Shown here piece by piece: positions 42,361 through 50,611 of a stretch of 56,059 nt of DNA. The stretch is from a virus: IMG/VR virus record IMGVR_UViG_3300008262_000247, positions 1-56,059 of that record; one strand, 5' to 3'. A program made the translations under genes and the position numbers. The notes under the pieces are model-generated. The model had not been told where the DNA came from. It did not search any database and was given only the letters and a program-made list of their open reading frames with translations. Each line of letters begins with the position of its first letter. The stretch's first letter is position 1.

Positions 42361-44394
42361 ATGGCATCCGGTTCTATTGGAAAGAAAATTGTAGCTACAC
42401 TACATTCAACTAAAGTTGGAGATGAAAAAGTAGGTTTTTCAAGTGCAGTTTTAACAAGTGATGGTAGAGCAGCATATTCTGGATCTTTTGCAATAACTGC
42501 ACCTTCATTGAGTGGTTCTTTTAGTGCATCCGTATTACCTTCATCTCAAAATGATATTAGAGATGTATTTGGTGAATCTCCATTTGGAAACAAAACTGCA
42601 TATTCTTATACATATTTTGAAAATATAGCAGCAGAATATGATACCGATGGTGGTGGTGATGAGGGAGTAAAAATTTACGCAATTCAATTACCTACACAAG
42701 ATTTTACAGTTGATGCAAAAGTAGCATCTACTCCTTGGGTACTTTCACAAAAAGATAATAACAATTTAAGATACGAACTTTTCCGTTTCCATACAATTGG
42801 ACATGGTAATGTTTATAATAAAAAATTCAAAATTGGTATTTCAAATGTAAAAGCGGCTGGTGAAAACGCATCAACTGATTACGCAACTTTTAATGTAACA
42901 TTAAGAAAATTTGATGATACCGATAAAAATTCATCAATCATTGAATCTTGGGGTGATGTAAATTTAGACCCAGCATCTCCAAGATATATTGCTAGAGTAA
43001 TCGGTGATAGAGAATATACAATTGGTAATGATGGTAAAATTACTGAAAATGGATATTATTCAAATAAATCATTGAATATAAGAGTAGAAGTATCTACTCC
43101 GGGTTCATTCCCAATATCTGCAGCACCATTTGGACATTCGGCTTACGAAAATCCAATTGTAACAACCAATGTATCAGAAGCAACTTGGGTACCAGCTGTA
43201 GTTTTCCAAAGTGGTTCAATTTCTAATACAACTACTAGTGCAAGATATTATTCAGGATTTGATTTTGAATCAACAACTAAATACATAGATAACTATCAAT
43301 ACTTAAAACCAATTCCTGAAGGAGCATTAACTGGTTCAAACGTAATATTTGCATTTGATTCTCAATTGAGCTATCAAATGACAGGTTCTGTTGCGGCTGA
43401 TATGGTTAAAAGACAATTTATTTTAGGATTCCAGGGTGGATTTGATGGTTTAAACCCAACTGTACCTGTTGCATTAGCAGGAGATGCTGATTGGGGAGCT
43501 GCAAACAATCAAGGATTAAAATGTAATGGTTTAACACAATCTGGATCTGTGGGTTATCAAAAAGCAATTAACGCACTTTCTAATCCAGATGAGTACGATA
43601 TTAATTTAGTATCAACTCCTGGATTAAACTATGAAAATCATCCAGATTTAGTTCAAAAGGTAATTGATATGTGTGAAGATAGACAAGATTGTTTTTACAT
43701 CGCTGACTTTACTGATTATCAATCTTCAATCACAACAGCAACTGAAAAGGCTAATTCAGTAGATTCAAACTATGTAGGTACTTATTATCCTTGGTTAATT
43801 AATAGAGTTGGTAATAAATCAATTATCACTCCACCATCGGTTATAATGCCAGCTGTTTACGCATCTAACGATAGATTTGCAGCAGAATGGTTCGCACCAG
43901 CGGGTTTGAATAGAGGTGGATTAACTGCATTTGGAGCTGAAAGTTTAAGAAATATACTTACACACGCTGAAAGAGATATACTTTATGAAAACAAAGTAAA
44001 TCCTATTGCAAAATTCCCAAATCAAGGTATTGTAGCGTTTGGACAAAAAACATTGCAAGATAAGGCATCGGCATTGGATAGAATCAATGTAAGAAGATTA
44101 TTAATTAACATTAAGAAATTCGTAGCATCTACATCTCGTTATTTAGTGTTTGAACAAAATACTACTGATACTAGAGCTAGATTTATCAATACCGTAACAC
44201 CTTATTTGGAATCAATTCAACAAAGACAAGGATTATACGCTTTCAATGTTGTAATGGACGATTCAAATAATACACCGGATGTGATTGACAGAAACATATT
44301 AGCAGGAGCAATCTTCCTTCAACCAGCTAGAACTGCGGAATTCATCGTAATTGATTTCAACATTCTACCAACTGGAGCAAGTTTTGGAGCATAA
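42361..44394 (+). CDS. Tail sheath protein, gp18-like (N-terminus disrupted)
   Basis: 677 codons from the first in-frame ATG; with the upstream extension the sheath frame covers about 730. The middle carries a variable Ser/Thr/Gly domain (GAASGSIGKKI...). The C-terminal third has the conserved sheath features NRGGLTAFGAESLRNILTHA, DILYENKVNPIAKFPNQGIV, GQKTLQDKASALDRINVRRL and a final FIVIDFNILPTGASFGA. The protein polymerises around the tail tube and contracts during injection. The next gene is the tube, the usual order. Codons before 42361 are coding too, and the true start lies upstream but out of frame. Confidence 0.88.
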   Translation: MASGSIGKKIVATLHSTKVGDEKVGFSSAVLTSDGRAAYSGSFAITAPSLSGSFSASVLPSSQNDIRDVFGESPFGNKTAYSYTYFENIAAEYDTDGGGDEGVKIYAIQLPTQDFTVDAKVASTPWVLSQKDNNNLRYELFRFHTIGHGNVYNKKFKIGISNVKAAGENASTDYATFNVTLRKFDDTDKNSSIIESWGDVNLDPASPRYIARVIGDREYTIGNDGKITENGYYSNKSLNIRVEVSTPGSFPISAAPFGHSAYENPIVTTNVSEATWVPAVVFQSGSISNTTTSARYYSGFDFESTTKYIDNYQYLKPIPEGALTGSNVIFAFDSQLSYQMTGSVAADMVKRQFILGFQGGFDGLNPTVPVALAGDADWGAANNQGLKCNGLTQSGSVGYQKAINALSNPDEYDINLVSTPGLNYENHPDLVQKVIDMCEDRQDCFYIADFTDYQSSITTATEKANSVDSNYVGTYYPWLINRVGNKSIITPPSVIMPAVYASNDRFAAEWFAPAGLNRGGLTAFGAESLRNILTHAERDILYENKVNPIAKFPNQGIVAFGQKTLQDKASALDRINVRRLLINIKKFVASTSRYLVFEQNTTDTRARFINTVTPYLESIQQRQGLYAFNVVMDDSNNTPDVIDRNILAGAIFLQPARTAEFIVIDFNILPTGASFGA

Positions 44395-44415
44395 TATGAA
44401 AACAAACTAAATAGA

Positions 44416-44423
44416 TATTTATT
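44416..44423 (+). promoter_or_regulatory. Putative late promoter box variant TATTTATT before the tube gene
   Basis: TATTTATT lies 24 nt before ATG 44448. It differs from the consensus only in the last base. Confidence 0.45.
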
Positions 44424-44447
44424 AATATAAATTAAAAGGAAAGAAAC

Positions 44448-44759
44448 ATGGCAGACGAATTAATATTACCGTATCAACAGATGACGTTTACAATCGTTCC
44501 TTCAGCGGCACAATTGGTAATGGAGTGGGTACGTTTATCTCATGAATCTATTACTGGTAGAGATGGATATGGTGAATTTTACAAAAAGAATATTAATTTC
44601 TATTTGTTAGGTCCAGTAGGTGATAAGATTGAAAAATGGACTCTTTATGGAGCATTCATTTCAAGAGCATCATTTGGTGAATTAGATTTTTCTTCAACAA
44701 ATGAGCCAGTATCAATTGAATTAACACTTACTTACGATTACGCTGTACTTGAATACTAA
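44448..44759 (+). CDS. Tail tube protein, gp19-like, short at the N-terminus
   Basis: 103 residues. The segment AAQLVMEWVRLSHESITGRD, then YGEFYKKNINFYLLGPVGDK, EKWTLYGAFISRASFGELDF and EPVSIELTLTYDYAVLEY is the C-terminal part of gp19-type tube proteins. T4 gp19 is 163 residues, so the N-terminal third or more is absent here. The ATG follows an A-rich, GGAAAG-containing leader and is in frame, so the product is readable, but an intact tube subunit would be expected to be longer. It lies between the sheath and the tail chaperone-like gene and is followed by a strong terminator. Confidence 0.78.
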   Translation: MADELILPYQQMTFTIVPSAAQLVMEWVRLSHESITGRDGYGEFYKKNINFYLLGPVGDKIEKWTLYGAFISRASFGELDFSSTNEPVSIELTLTYDYAVLEY

Positions 44760-44774
44760 TATTCAAACAAATAT

Positions 44775-44808
44775 AAAAAAAGGGATACCCAAAAAGTATC
44801 CCTTTTTT
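44775..44808 (+). terminator. Intrinsic terminator after the tube gene
   Basis: GGGATAC at 44782-44788 pairs with GTATCCC at 44796-44802 around a 7-nt loop. An A run precedes the stem and six T follow it. Confidence 0.92.
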
Positions 44809-44832
44809 ATTTTCAATTTTTTTAATTTAATG

Positions 44833-44840
44833 TATTTATA
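44833..44840 (+). promoter_or_regulatory. Putative late promoter box TATTTATA before gene 44867
   Basis: TATTTATA lies 26 nt before ATG 44867 and 25 nt after a terminator. Confidence 0.58.
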
Positions 44841-44866
44841 TATATATAAACTAAATAAACAAAGTT

Positions 44867-45631
44867 ATGAGTGAAAAACAATTTGATTTTCCAACGGAAG
44901 TATTAGACCTTCCATCAAGAGGAAAACTATATCCAAAAGAAAATCCTCTATCTTCGGGCCGTATAACAATAAAATATATGACGGCAAAAGAAGAAGATAT
45001 TCTTTCATCTGCAAATCTTATTAGAAAAGGGATTGTATTAGATAAACTTTTTGAATCAATTATTGTTGATAATATTAATATTGATGATATTTTATTGGGA
45101 GATAAGAACGCAATTGTATTGGCTACAAGAGTATTGGGATATGGTGCAGAGTACAAAGCATCATTCTTTTCCGCAAAACTTGGTAAGAATATAGAATTTG
45201 ATGTAGACTTATCAAAACTAAAAACAAAAGATGTAGATTTTTCATTATTTGAACATAAAAATGAATTTGAATTTACTCTACCTTCAAATGGTAAAAAGAT
45301 TACATTTAAACTTCTTACACATGGTGATGAGAAGTTGATTGATAAAGATATACAGGCTTTAGAAAAATTAAATAAAGATGGTTCTTTTGAAATCACTACT
45401 AGATTAAGATATATGATTAAGAGTGTAGATGGTAATACTGAATTAGGTAAGATTAATAAATTTATCAATAACGAATTTTTAGCTAGAGATAGCAGAGCAT
45501 TTAGAGAATATGTTAAAAAAATCTCTCCAGATATGAATATGACTTATGAGTATGTTCATGATGATGGAGAAACGGAGGTAGCGCCCATTGTGATGGGCGT
45601 GAACTTTTTTTGGCCTTCCGAAGAATCATAG
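44867..45631 (+). CDS. Tail/baseplate assembly chaperone-like protein, gp26-like family
   Basis: A 254-residue protein. It begins with FDFPTEVLDLPSRGKLYPKE, then GRITIKYMTAKEEDILSSAN and DILLGDKNAIVLATRVLGYG. I associate this with the T4 base plate protein family that includes gp26 (baseplate hub assembly). The centre has KKITFKLLTHGDEKLIDKDI. It ends FFWPSEES with a TAG at 45629-45631. Its place, after the tube and before the tape measure, is that of tail assembly chaperones in other phages, which are often extended by recoding. A T7 run at 45605-45611 and an open +1 frame that runs on to the next small gene make that possible here. Confidence 0.68.
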   Translation: MSEKQFDFPTEVLDLPSRGKLYPKENPLSSGRITIKYMTAKEEDILSSANLIRKGIVLDKLFESIIVDNINIDDILLGDKNAIVLATRVLGYGAEYKASFFSAKLGKNIEFDVDLSKLKTKDVDFSLFEHKNEFEFTLPSNGKKITFKLLTHGDEKLIDKDIQALEKLNKDGSFEITTRLRYMIKSVDGNTELGKINKFINNEFLARDSRAFREYVKKISPDMNMTYEYVHDDGETEVAPIVMGVNFFWPSEES

Positions 45632-45659
45632 TTATAATTTACACACTCAAATCTTTGAG

Positions 45660-45827
45660 ATGGTTGAATATAGTAATGGTTTTACAATGATGGAACTATA
45701 TAAAATGCCAACATATTTGAGAATGTTTTATTATAATAAATTGATAGAAACTAAAAAAAGAGAAGCTGAAGAGAATAAAAAAGCACAAAGGTCTTCAAAT
45801 GCTAGTAAAGTTAGGATTAAACGATAA
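45660..45827 (+). CDS. Short helical protein or frameshifted extension of the chaperone
   Basis: A 55-residue product from ATG 45660: MVEYSNGFTMMELYKMPTYL, then RMFYYNKLIETKKREAEENK, and a basic end. The frame is also open upstream through 45603, so this may be the C-terminal part of gene 44867 reached by a +1 (or -2) shift. The combined sequence would read FFWPSEESSYNLHTQIFEMV if the shift occurs at the TAG. The PTYLRMFYYNKL pattern is reminiscent of the C-terminal segment of tail chaperone extensions. Alternatively it is a separate small gp51-like gene. Its stop at 45825-45827 lies inside the terminator stem. Confidence 0.6.
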   Translation: MVEYSNGFTMMELYKMPTYLRMFYYNKLIETKKREAEENKKAQRSSNASKVRIKR

Positions 45828-45839
45828 TCCTAACTTTTT
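45809..45839 (+). terminator. Intrinsic terminator after the chaperone genes
   Basis: AGTTAGGATTA at 45809-45819 pairs perfectly with TAATCCTAACT at 45825-45835 around a 5-nt loop, and T residues follow to 45839. The 5' arm is coding and the stop codon of gene 45660 opens the 3' arm. Confidence 0.92.
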
Positions 45840-45850
45840 CTTTTTATAGA

Positions 45851-45858
45851 TATTTATA
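45851..45858 (+). promoter_or_regulatory. Putative late promoter box TATTTATA before gene 45885
   Basis: TATTTATA lies 26 nt before ATG 45885 and 12 nt after the preceding terminator. It would drive the long run 45885-55768, in which I see no further terminator. Confidence 0.6.
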
Positions 45859-45884
45859 GTTTGAATAAGTGTAAATAATATAAA

Positions 45885-46118
45885 ATGGCAAAGAAATACA
45901 AAATATCAGAAAGTAACATAATGGAATTTTGGGGATTGTTTACGAGTAAGAAAGCACCACAAAAACTCCAACAAGTAATAGATAATGATCCTGTATTAAG
46001 TAAATTACAGGATGAAATTGATGATATTAATGCTCAGGCAGAAGATTATTTAGAAAAAGTTAAAAAAAGAAATCCAGACATTTATCAATATTTGCAAAAA
46101 GCTGGAATCATAAAATAA
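45885..46118 (+). CDS. Small helical protein before the tape measure, unknown function
   Basis: A 77-residue, probably all-helical protein: ISESNIMEFWGLFTSKKAPQ, then KLQQVIDNDPVLSKLQDEID and YLEKVKKRNPDIYQYLQKAG. I recall similar short proteins (IDNDP.L..L pattern) in marine T4-like phages without an assigned function. It has its own putative promoter box and lies 13 nt before the tape measure start, so a chaperone-like or tail-core role is possible. Confidence 0.6.
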   Translation: MAKKYKISESNIMEFWGLFTSKKAPQKLQQVIDNDPVLSKLQDEIDDINAQAEDYLEKVKKRNPDIYQYLQKAGIIK

Positions 46119-46131
46119 AGTTGTAAGATAA

Positions 46132-48543
46132 ATGGCAGACGTTAGAAATTTATCATCTGAAGAATTAGAAGCTCAAAAAAATCTCTTAAAAGAGCAAGAC
46201 CTGATTCAACAAAGAATTGAGGAACGAAATAAGAGAATGGCTGTTGCTGGGCAAGAGGAAATCAAGCGTCTTAAAAAAAGAAATGAACAGGACGAAGAAA
46301 ATTTAAAAACTTTAGAAGATAAATTAGAAGCGTTTGATGATATTGAAGATAAGGCAAAAGATTATGTAAAGTTTTGGGAGCAAGCAGGAGAAAGACAGGA
46401 AGAATATCTAGATATGGTAGAAGGGTTTCAAACCTCTTTTACAAAATTAGGTAACGATGTAAAAAAAGTTCTTACATCCTCAACCAAAAATAGTAGTGCA
46501 TTTGCGGGTATTACAGCCAAAATACTTGAATTAAAAAAAGCAGAAGTAAATGCATCAGATGATGAAAGAAAAAATTTACAGGCAAGAAGAACTGTTTTAG
46601 AACAAATAAGACAATCACAAATAGATTCTGCAGAATCATTAGTAAGTGAATCACAAGATTTATTTGGAATGAGTGAAGCTGCGAGAAGGAGAATGGAATT
46701 TGAAACTTCAATCGTAGGATTAAGTGAAGAAGATAGAAAAATTGCAGAACAAGTATTTGCGGTAAATGAGAAATTAACTAAACAACAAGAAAGAATTGTT
46801 GAGTTAAAACAGCAAATGAGTGGAATAGTTGCGAGTTTGCCAGAAGGAATTCAAAGCATTGTAACGGGTATAGGCGATTTGGCAAAAGGAATAATCAATG
46901 GATTGGGTCCAATTGTTATTTTAGGCGGATTATTAGCAGCGGCTATTCATGAATTTTCACAAATGCAATCTGCAGCTAAGAAATTCAGAGAAGAAACTGG
47001 CCTAACAAAAAATCAAACCGAAGAACTAAATCATCAAGTGCATAGTATATACAAAAACTATGCTAAATTAGGTGTTACTGCGGATGACTATTATGAAACG
47101 GTGAAAGCTCTTAAAACGGAGTTTGGTGATACTGTTAAATTTTCAGAAGCAGTTGCGGCATCAATGATTGTTTTAAATAAAAACTTTGCCGTTGCAGAAA
47201 AAGATGCAGCAGCTGTTAATATGGCTTTCCAAAGTATAGGTGGATTGAGTGCGGAAACATCTCAAAACCTAGCGCAACAGGTAGCATATTTATCAGACCA
47301 AGTTGGAGTAGCACCTGCTAAAGTTTTTGAAGATATTTCAGAAGCTTCCGAAGATACATACAAATACTTTAGAGGTGATGTAACTCTATTAGCTAGACAG
47401 GCAATTCAAGCAAGAAGATTAGGTACAAACTTAAAAAGTGTATTAAAAACAACCGAAGGACTTTTAAATTTTGAAGAAGGTATAGAAAAAGAATTGTTAG
47501 CATCTTCAATGTTAGCTGGACAGTTCAATTTAAGTAAAGCAAGAGCATTGGCATTTGATGGGAAAGCAGCAGACGCACAAGCTGAAATACTTAGACAAGT
47601 TCAAAGATATAGGAAGTTTGCTGATATGGACCCAATAACAAAGCAGGCAGTTGCAGATGCAACTAATATGACAGTTGAAGAATTGGGTAAACAACTATTG
47701 ATGCAAGAGAAACTTACACATATGTCTGATTCTCAAAAGAAATTGGTAGAAACTGCAATGGATAAGGGGTTAGATATAACCAATATGAATGAACAACAAC
47801 TTGCAGCAAAAGTAAAAGAGTTAGAAACACAAGAACAAATTGCAGATAAAATAACACAATTAGAAAATTCATTCAAAGGAATAGTTGCGGCACTTTCATC
47901 TGGGTTTGTTCCATTAATAGAAGCGGTCACACCACTTGTTACTACACTTGCTAATATGTTTGGTGCGGTATTTGGGGCTTTAAATAAAATTCCAGGTTTA
48001 TTCCCTGCAATTATTGGTGGATTAACTGCAATGTATCTTTTGAGTAAAAAGACAGCAATTATGAAAACAAAAGAGGCTATTGCGAGTATTTTTGCAGGTA
48101 ATGCGAAATGGGGAGCTATTGGAGTTATTGCAGCCGGTGTTGCGATTGGTGGTTTGATGGGATACCTTGGTAGAGCGGAAAAAGTAGGAGATATGGCTAT
48201 GCAAGCTCAAAGTTCTGGCGGTTCAACTACAATTGCAACTTCTGAAGGTGGTATTTTTGAAACTAGTAGAAATGACCAAATCGCAGTAGGTCCGGATATT
48301 TTAGGACAATTAGATGCTGCTAACAAAAGTAGTGTAGGTCCTATTGCGGCAGTAGGCGGTGGTACATCTATGAATGGTGCTATAAAAGTTTTGGTTAATG
48401 AAATGAAACAATTAAGACAGGATATGAATTCTGGTAAAATAAGAACAACCGCATATTTGGATGGTAATAGAGTTTCATCTGGTATTGCAACATCCGTAGA
48501 CGAATCGTCTAGAAATGTGTTTAGTTATGGACAAAGAGGATAA
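46132..48543 (+). CDS. Tail tape measure protein (gp29 position)
   Basis: An 803-residue protein. Residues 1-240 are charged coiled coil (EELEAQKNLLKEQDLIQQRI, EEIKRLKKRNEQDEENLKTL). Hydrophobic segments lie at about 258-275 (PIVILGGLLAAAIH), 623-640 (FPAIIGGLTAMYLL) and 660-680 (WGAIGVIAAGVAIGGLMGYL), the last two typical of the membrane-active part of tape measures. The centre is helical with EETGLTKNQTEELN and QQVAYLSDQVGVAPAKVFED. The C-terminus is Gly/Ser-rich and includes TSEGGIFETSRNDQIAVGPD, a motif often seen at the end of tape measures. It follows the chaperone and precedes baseplate genes, the canonical order. It would set tail length and occupy the tube lumen. Confidence 0.85.
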   Translation: MADVRNLSSEELEAQKNLLKEQDLIQQRIEERNKRMAVAGQEEIKRLKKRNEQDEENLKTLEDKLEAFDDIEDKAKDYVKFWEQAGERQEEYLDMVEGFQTSFTKLGNDVKKVLTSSTKNSSAFAGITAKILELKKAEVNASDDERKNLQARRTVLEQIRQSQIDSAESLVSESQDLFGMSEAARRRMEFETSIVGLSEEDRKIAEQVFAVNEKLTKQQERIVELKQQMSGIVASLPEGIQSIVTGIGDLAKGIINGLGPIVILGGLLAAAIHEFSQMQSAAKKFREETGLTKNQTEELNHQVHSIYKNYAKLGVTADDYYETVKALKTEFGDTVKFSEAVAASMIVLNKNFAVAEKDAAAVNMAFQSIGGLSAETSQNLAQQVAYLSDQVGVAPAKVFEDISEASEDTYKYFRGDVTLLARQAIQARRLGTNLKSVLKTTEGLLNFEEGIEKELLASSMLAGQFNLSKARALAFDGKAADAQAEILRQVQRYRKFADMDPITKQAVADATNMTVEELGKQLLMQEKLTHMSDSQKKLVETAMDKGLDITNMNEQQLAAKVKELETQEQIADKITQLENSFKGIVAALSSGFVPLIEAVTPLVTTLANMFGAVFGALNKIPGLFPAIIGGLTAMYLLSKKTAIMKTKEAIASIFAGNAKWGAIGVIAAGVAIGGLMGYLGRAEKVGDMAMQAQSSGGSTTIATSEGGIFETSRNDQIAVGPDILGQLDAANKSSVGPIAAVGGGTSMNGAIKVLVNEMKQLRQDMNSGKIRTTAYLDGNRVSSGIATSVDESSRNVFSYGQRG

Positions 48544-48556
48544 AATAAAATAATAC

Positions 48557-50599
48557 ATGGCAACAACTTTAGAAGAATTATTTAAGACCAAAGTAATATC
48601 AGAAGGTCCAAATGCCGGAAAAACGGCGGAAGTTGCATACGCCATTAGAAATAGTAAAGATTTACCTATTGGTTCTTCTAACTTCTTGCTTAAAAAAATT
48701 AATCAAACTCAAAAAAATGGATTGATTGGAGATATTATCAATGGGTTTGATTTTATTGAAAAAATTAATGAAAGAAGAAAGAAATATAGTGATGCTTATA
48801 GTGAATCATTTGTAGAGCAAGACCAGGTTGGATTAAAACAGTTTTCAGTATTAACAAGACCTACTATATATGGTGGGGATATTTTTAGAATTGTAAATGG
48901 AAGAACTCGTACGGTATCTTTTCAAAAAAGACATACAAACCAAAATATATCAGGAGGTCTTGGTGATAAAATTGGTGATGCTGTTGCGAATGTTGCGGGT
49001 GATTATTTAAACAATATTTTTGCCGGTAAAAAAGGAAAAGATGCATTACCGCCAAAACCTGATTTAGTTGCATTGGGAACTGAATTGGCAATAAGTGCAA
49101 CTGATAGTATTAAAGGTGCGTTGTTTCCAATGCCAATGATACCTTCAAAAGTTGCGGAAGAACTTAATAGTAGAGGATTAAAAGAAAAATCATCAATTGG
49201 AAATAAAAAACCAAAAGATACATTACTATTTGCACACGAATATAATAGAAATAAAGCGTTATTACAATTAGCTAGTTCAGGTAAAGTTCCAAACGCTATT
49301 CAAAATATATTAAAATCAAATACAAACGCATTATCTCAATCAAAAGATTTTTTAATTGGAACTGCTACATCAATTGTTAAAAGTTTTATTTCAAAAGGAG
49401 TTTCTAAACTTATAACAAAAGGAGTAAACGCTTTACTTAGTAAAAAAATTAATAAAAATAAAAGTGCACAAACGGGATTTTCACAACAAGAAGGAAGACC
49501 GTTTACACCTTGGTCAAGTACAACACCTTATTCTAAAGCAGCTGAACTTGATGAACTTAAACCATTGGATAAACAGATTGGATTAAAGGCAATGGGAATC
49601 CGAAGAAGAGCGGAATATTTAAAAGCTTCTGGAGCAAAATTACCACCAAAGACATTGCCTAAAAAAGTAGGTACGAATTATATTCCAAATGAAGGAACTG
49701 GAGGTATTGATGAAGTAGATATCATTGAGGATGTGGATAATCCAGATTATGGTAAAGAATTGATGGAATTAATCAACAAAGAAGATGTTAATCCGGCACT
49801 TAAACTAACTAATGAAAATACTCTTTTTTCAAGAAGAGGAATGAGTACAAAAGGTGATGTTTTAAACTTATCATCAAATATTACATATGCTGGGGAAACT
49901 GCTGTAACTGCTGATAATCCAGATAAAACATTTGATGATTTTGATACGATTCCATTAAAATTTTATTCAATTGCATTAGATAGAACAGTTCAATTCAGAT
50001 GTACGGTATCCGAATTGTCAGAAACTTTTTCACCGGAGTGGGAGCCTAATAAATTTTTAGGAAATCCATTCCCATTCTACACATATAGTGGTATTGAAAG
50101 AAGTTTGACATTTAGTTTTAAAATATTTTCTTTGAACTTAGTCGAACATCAGAACGCATGGCAAAGATTGAACGCTTTAGCGGGATTAACGATGCCACAA
50201 GATTTTAAAGGTCAAGTTGGTGCGGTTGCTCCCCCAATAATTAAATTTACATTAGGAGACATGTATAAGGGTAGAGAGGCGGTTATTGATAGTTTAACTT
50301 TTACGGTTGACGTTGATACCCCTTGGGAAATTGGACTTAATAAAAAATTATTAAACTCTAAACCAATACAATTTCCAGGTTTGGCGGGAAATATAAGTGT
50401 TGTTGATCCAGATATAAGTGGTGAAGGTTTTAAATTACCTATGATAATTAATGCAGAAGTTTCACTTAAATTCTTAGAAAGTAGAGGAACGATGGGCAAA
50501 CTTTATAGTTATGGATATATTACCGAAGGAGTTGACTGGGGTTCACCAATGGCTATGACTCCAAATGGTGCTGTTTCGGTAAAACCAGATACATTTTAA
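48557..50599 (+). CDS. Baseplate tail-tube junction protein, gp48/gp54-like
   Basis: A 680-residue protein. The N-terminal ~400 residues are helical and basic with low-complexity parts and two internal hydrophobic stretches. The conserved part is residues about 465-660: LKFYSIALDRTVQFRCTVSE, then LSETFSPEWEPNKFLGNPFP, YSGIERSLTFSFKIFSLN, AWQRLNALAGLTMPQDF and KFTLGDMYKGREAVIDSLTF. This tube-like fold pattern is what I know from gp48 and gp54, which start the tail tube on the baseplate hub. I cannot separate gp48 from gp54. Its position after the tape measure supports the role. Confidence 0.68.
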   Translation: MATTLEELFKTKVISEGPNAGKTAEVAYAIRNSKDLPIGSSNFLLKKINQTQKNGLIGDIINGFDFIEKINERRKKYSDAYSESFVEQDQVGLKQFSVLTRPTIYGGDIFRIVNGRTRTVSFQKRHTNQNISGGLGDKIGDAVANVAGDYLNNIFAGKKGKDALPPKPDLVALGTELAISATDSIKGALFPMPMIPSKVAEELNSRGLKEKSSIGNKKPKDTLLFAHEYNRNKALLQLASSGKVPNAIQNILKSNTNALSQSKDFLIGTATSIVKSFISKGVSKLITKGVNALLSKKINKNKSAQTGFSQQEGRPFTPWSSTTPYSKAAELDELKPLDKQIGLKAMGIRRRAEYLKASGAKLPPKTLPKKVGTNYIPNEGTGGIDEVDIIEDVDNPDYGKELMELINKEDVNPALKLTNENTLFSRRGMSTKGDVLNLSSNITYAGETAVTADNPDKTFDDFDTIPLKFYSIALDRTVQFRCTVSELSETFSPEWEPNKFLGNPFPFYTYSGIERSLTFSFKIFSLNLVEHQNAWQRLNALAGLTMPQDFKGQVGAVAPPIIKFTLGDMYKGREAVIDSLTFTVDVDTPWEIGLNKKLLNSKPIQFPGLAGNISVVDPDISGEGFKLPMIINAEVSLKFLESRGTMGKLYSYGYITEGVDWGSPMAMTPNGAVSVKPDTF

Positions 50600-50611
50600 T
50601 AATTTAGGCAA

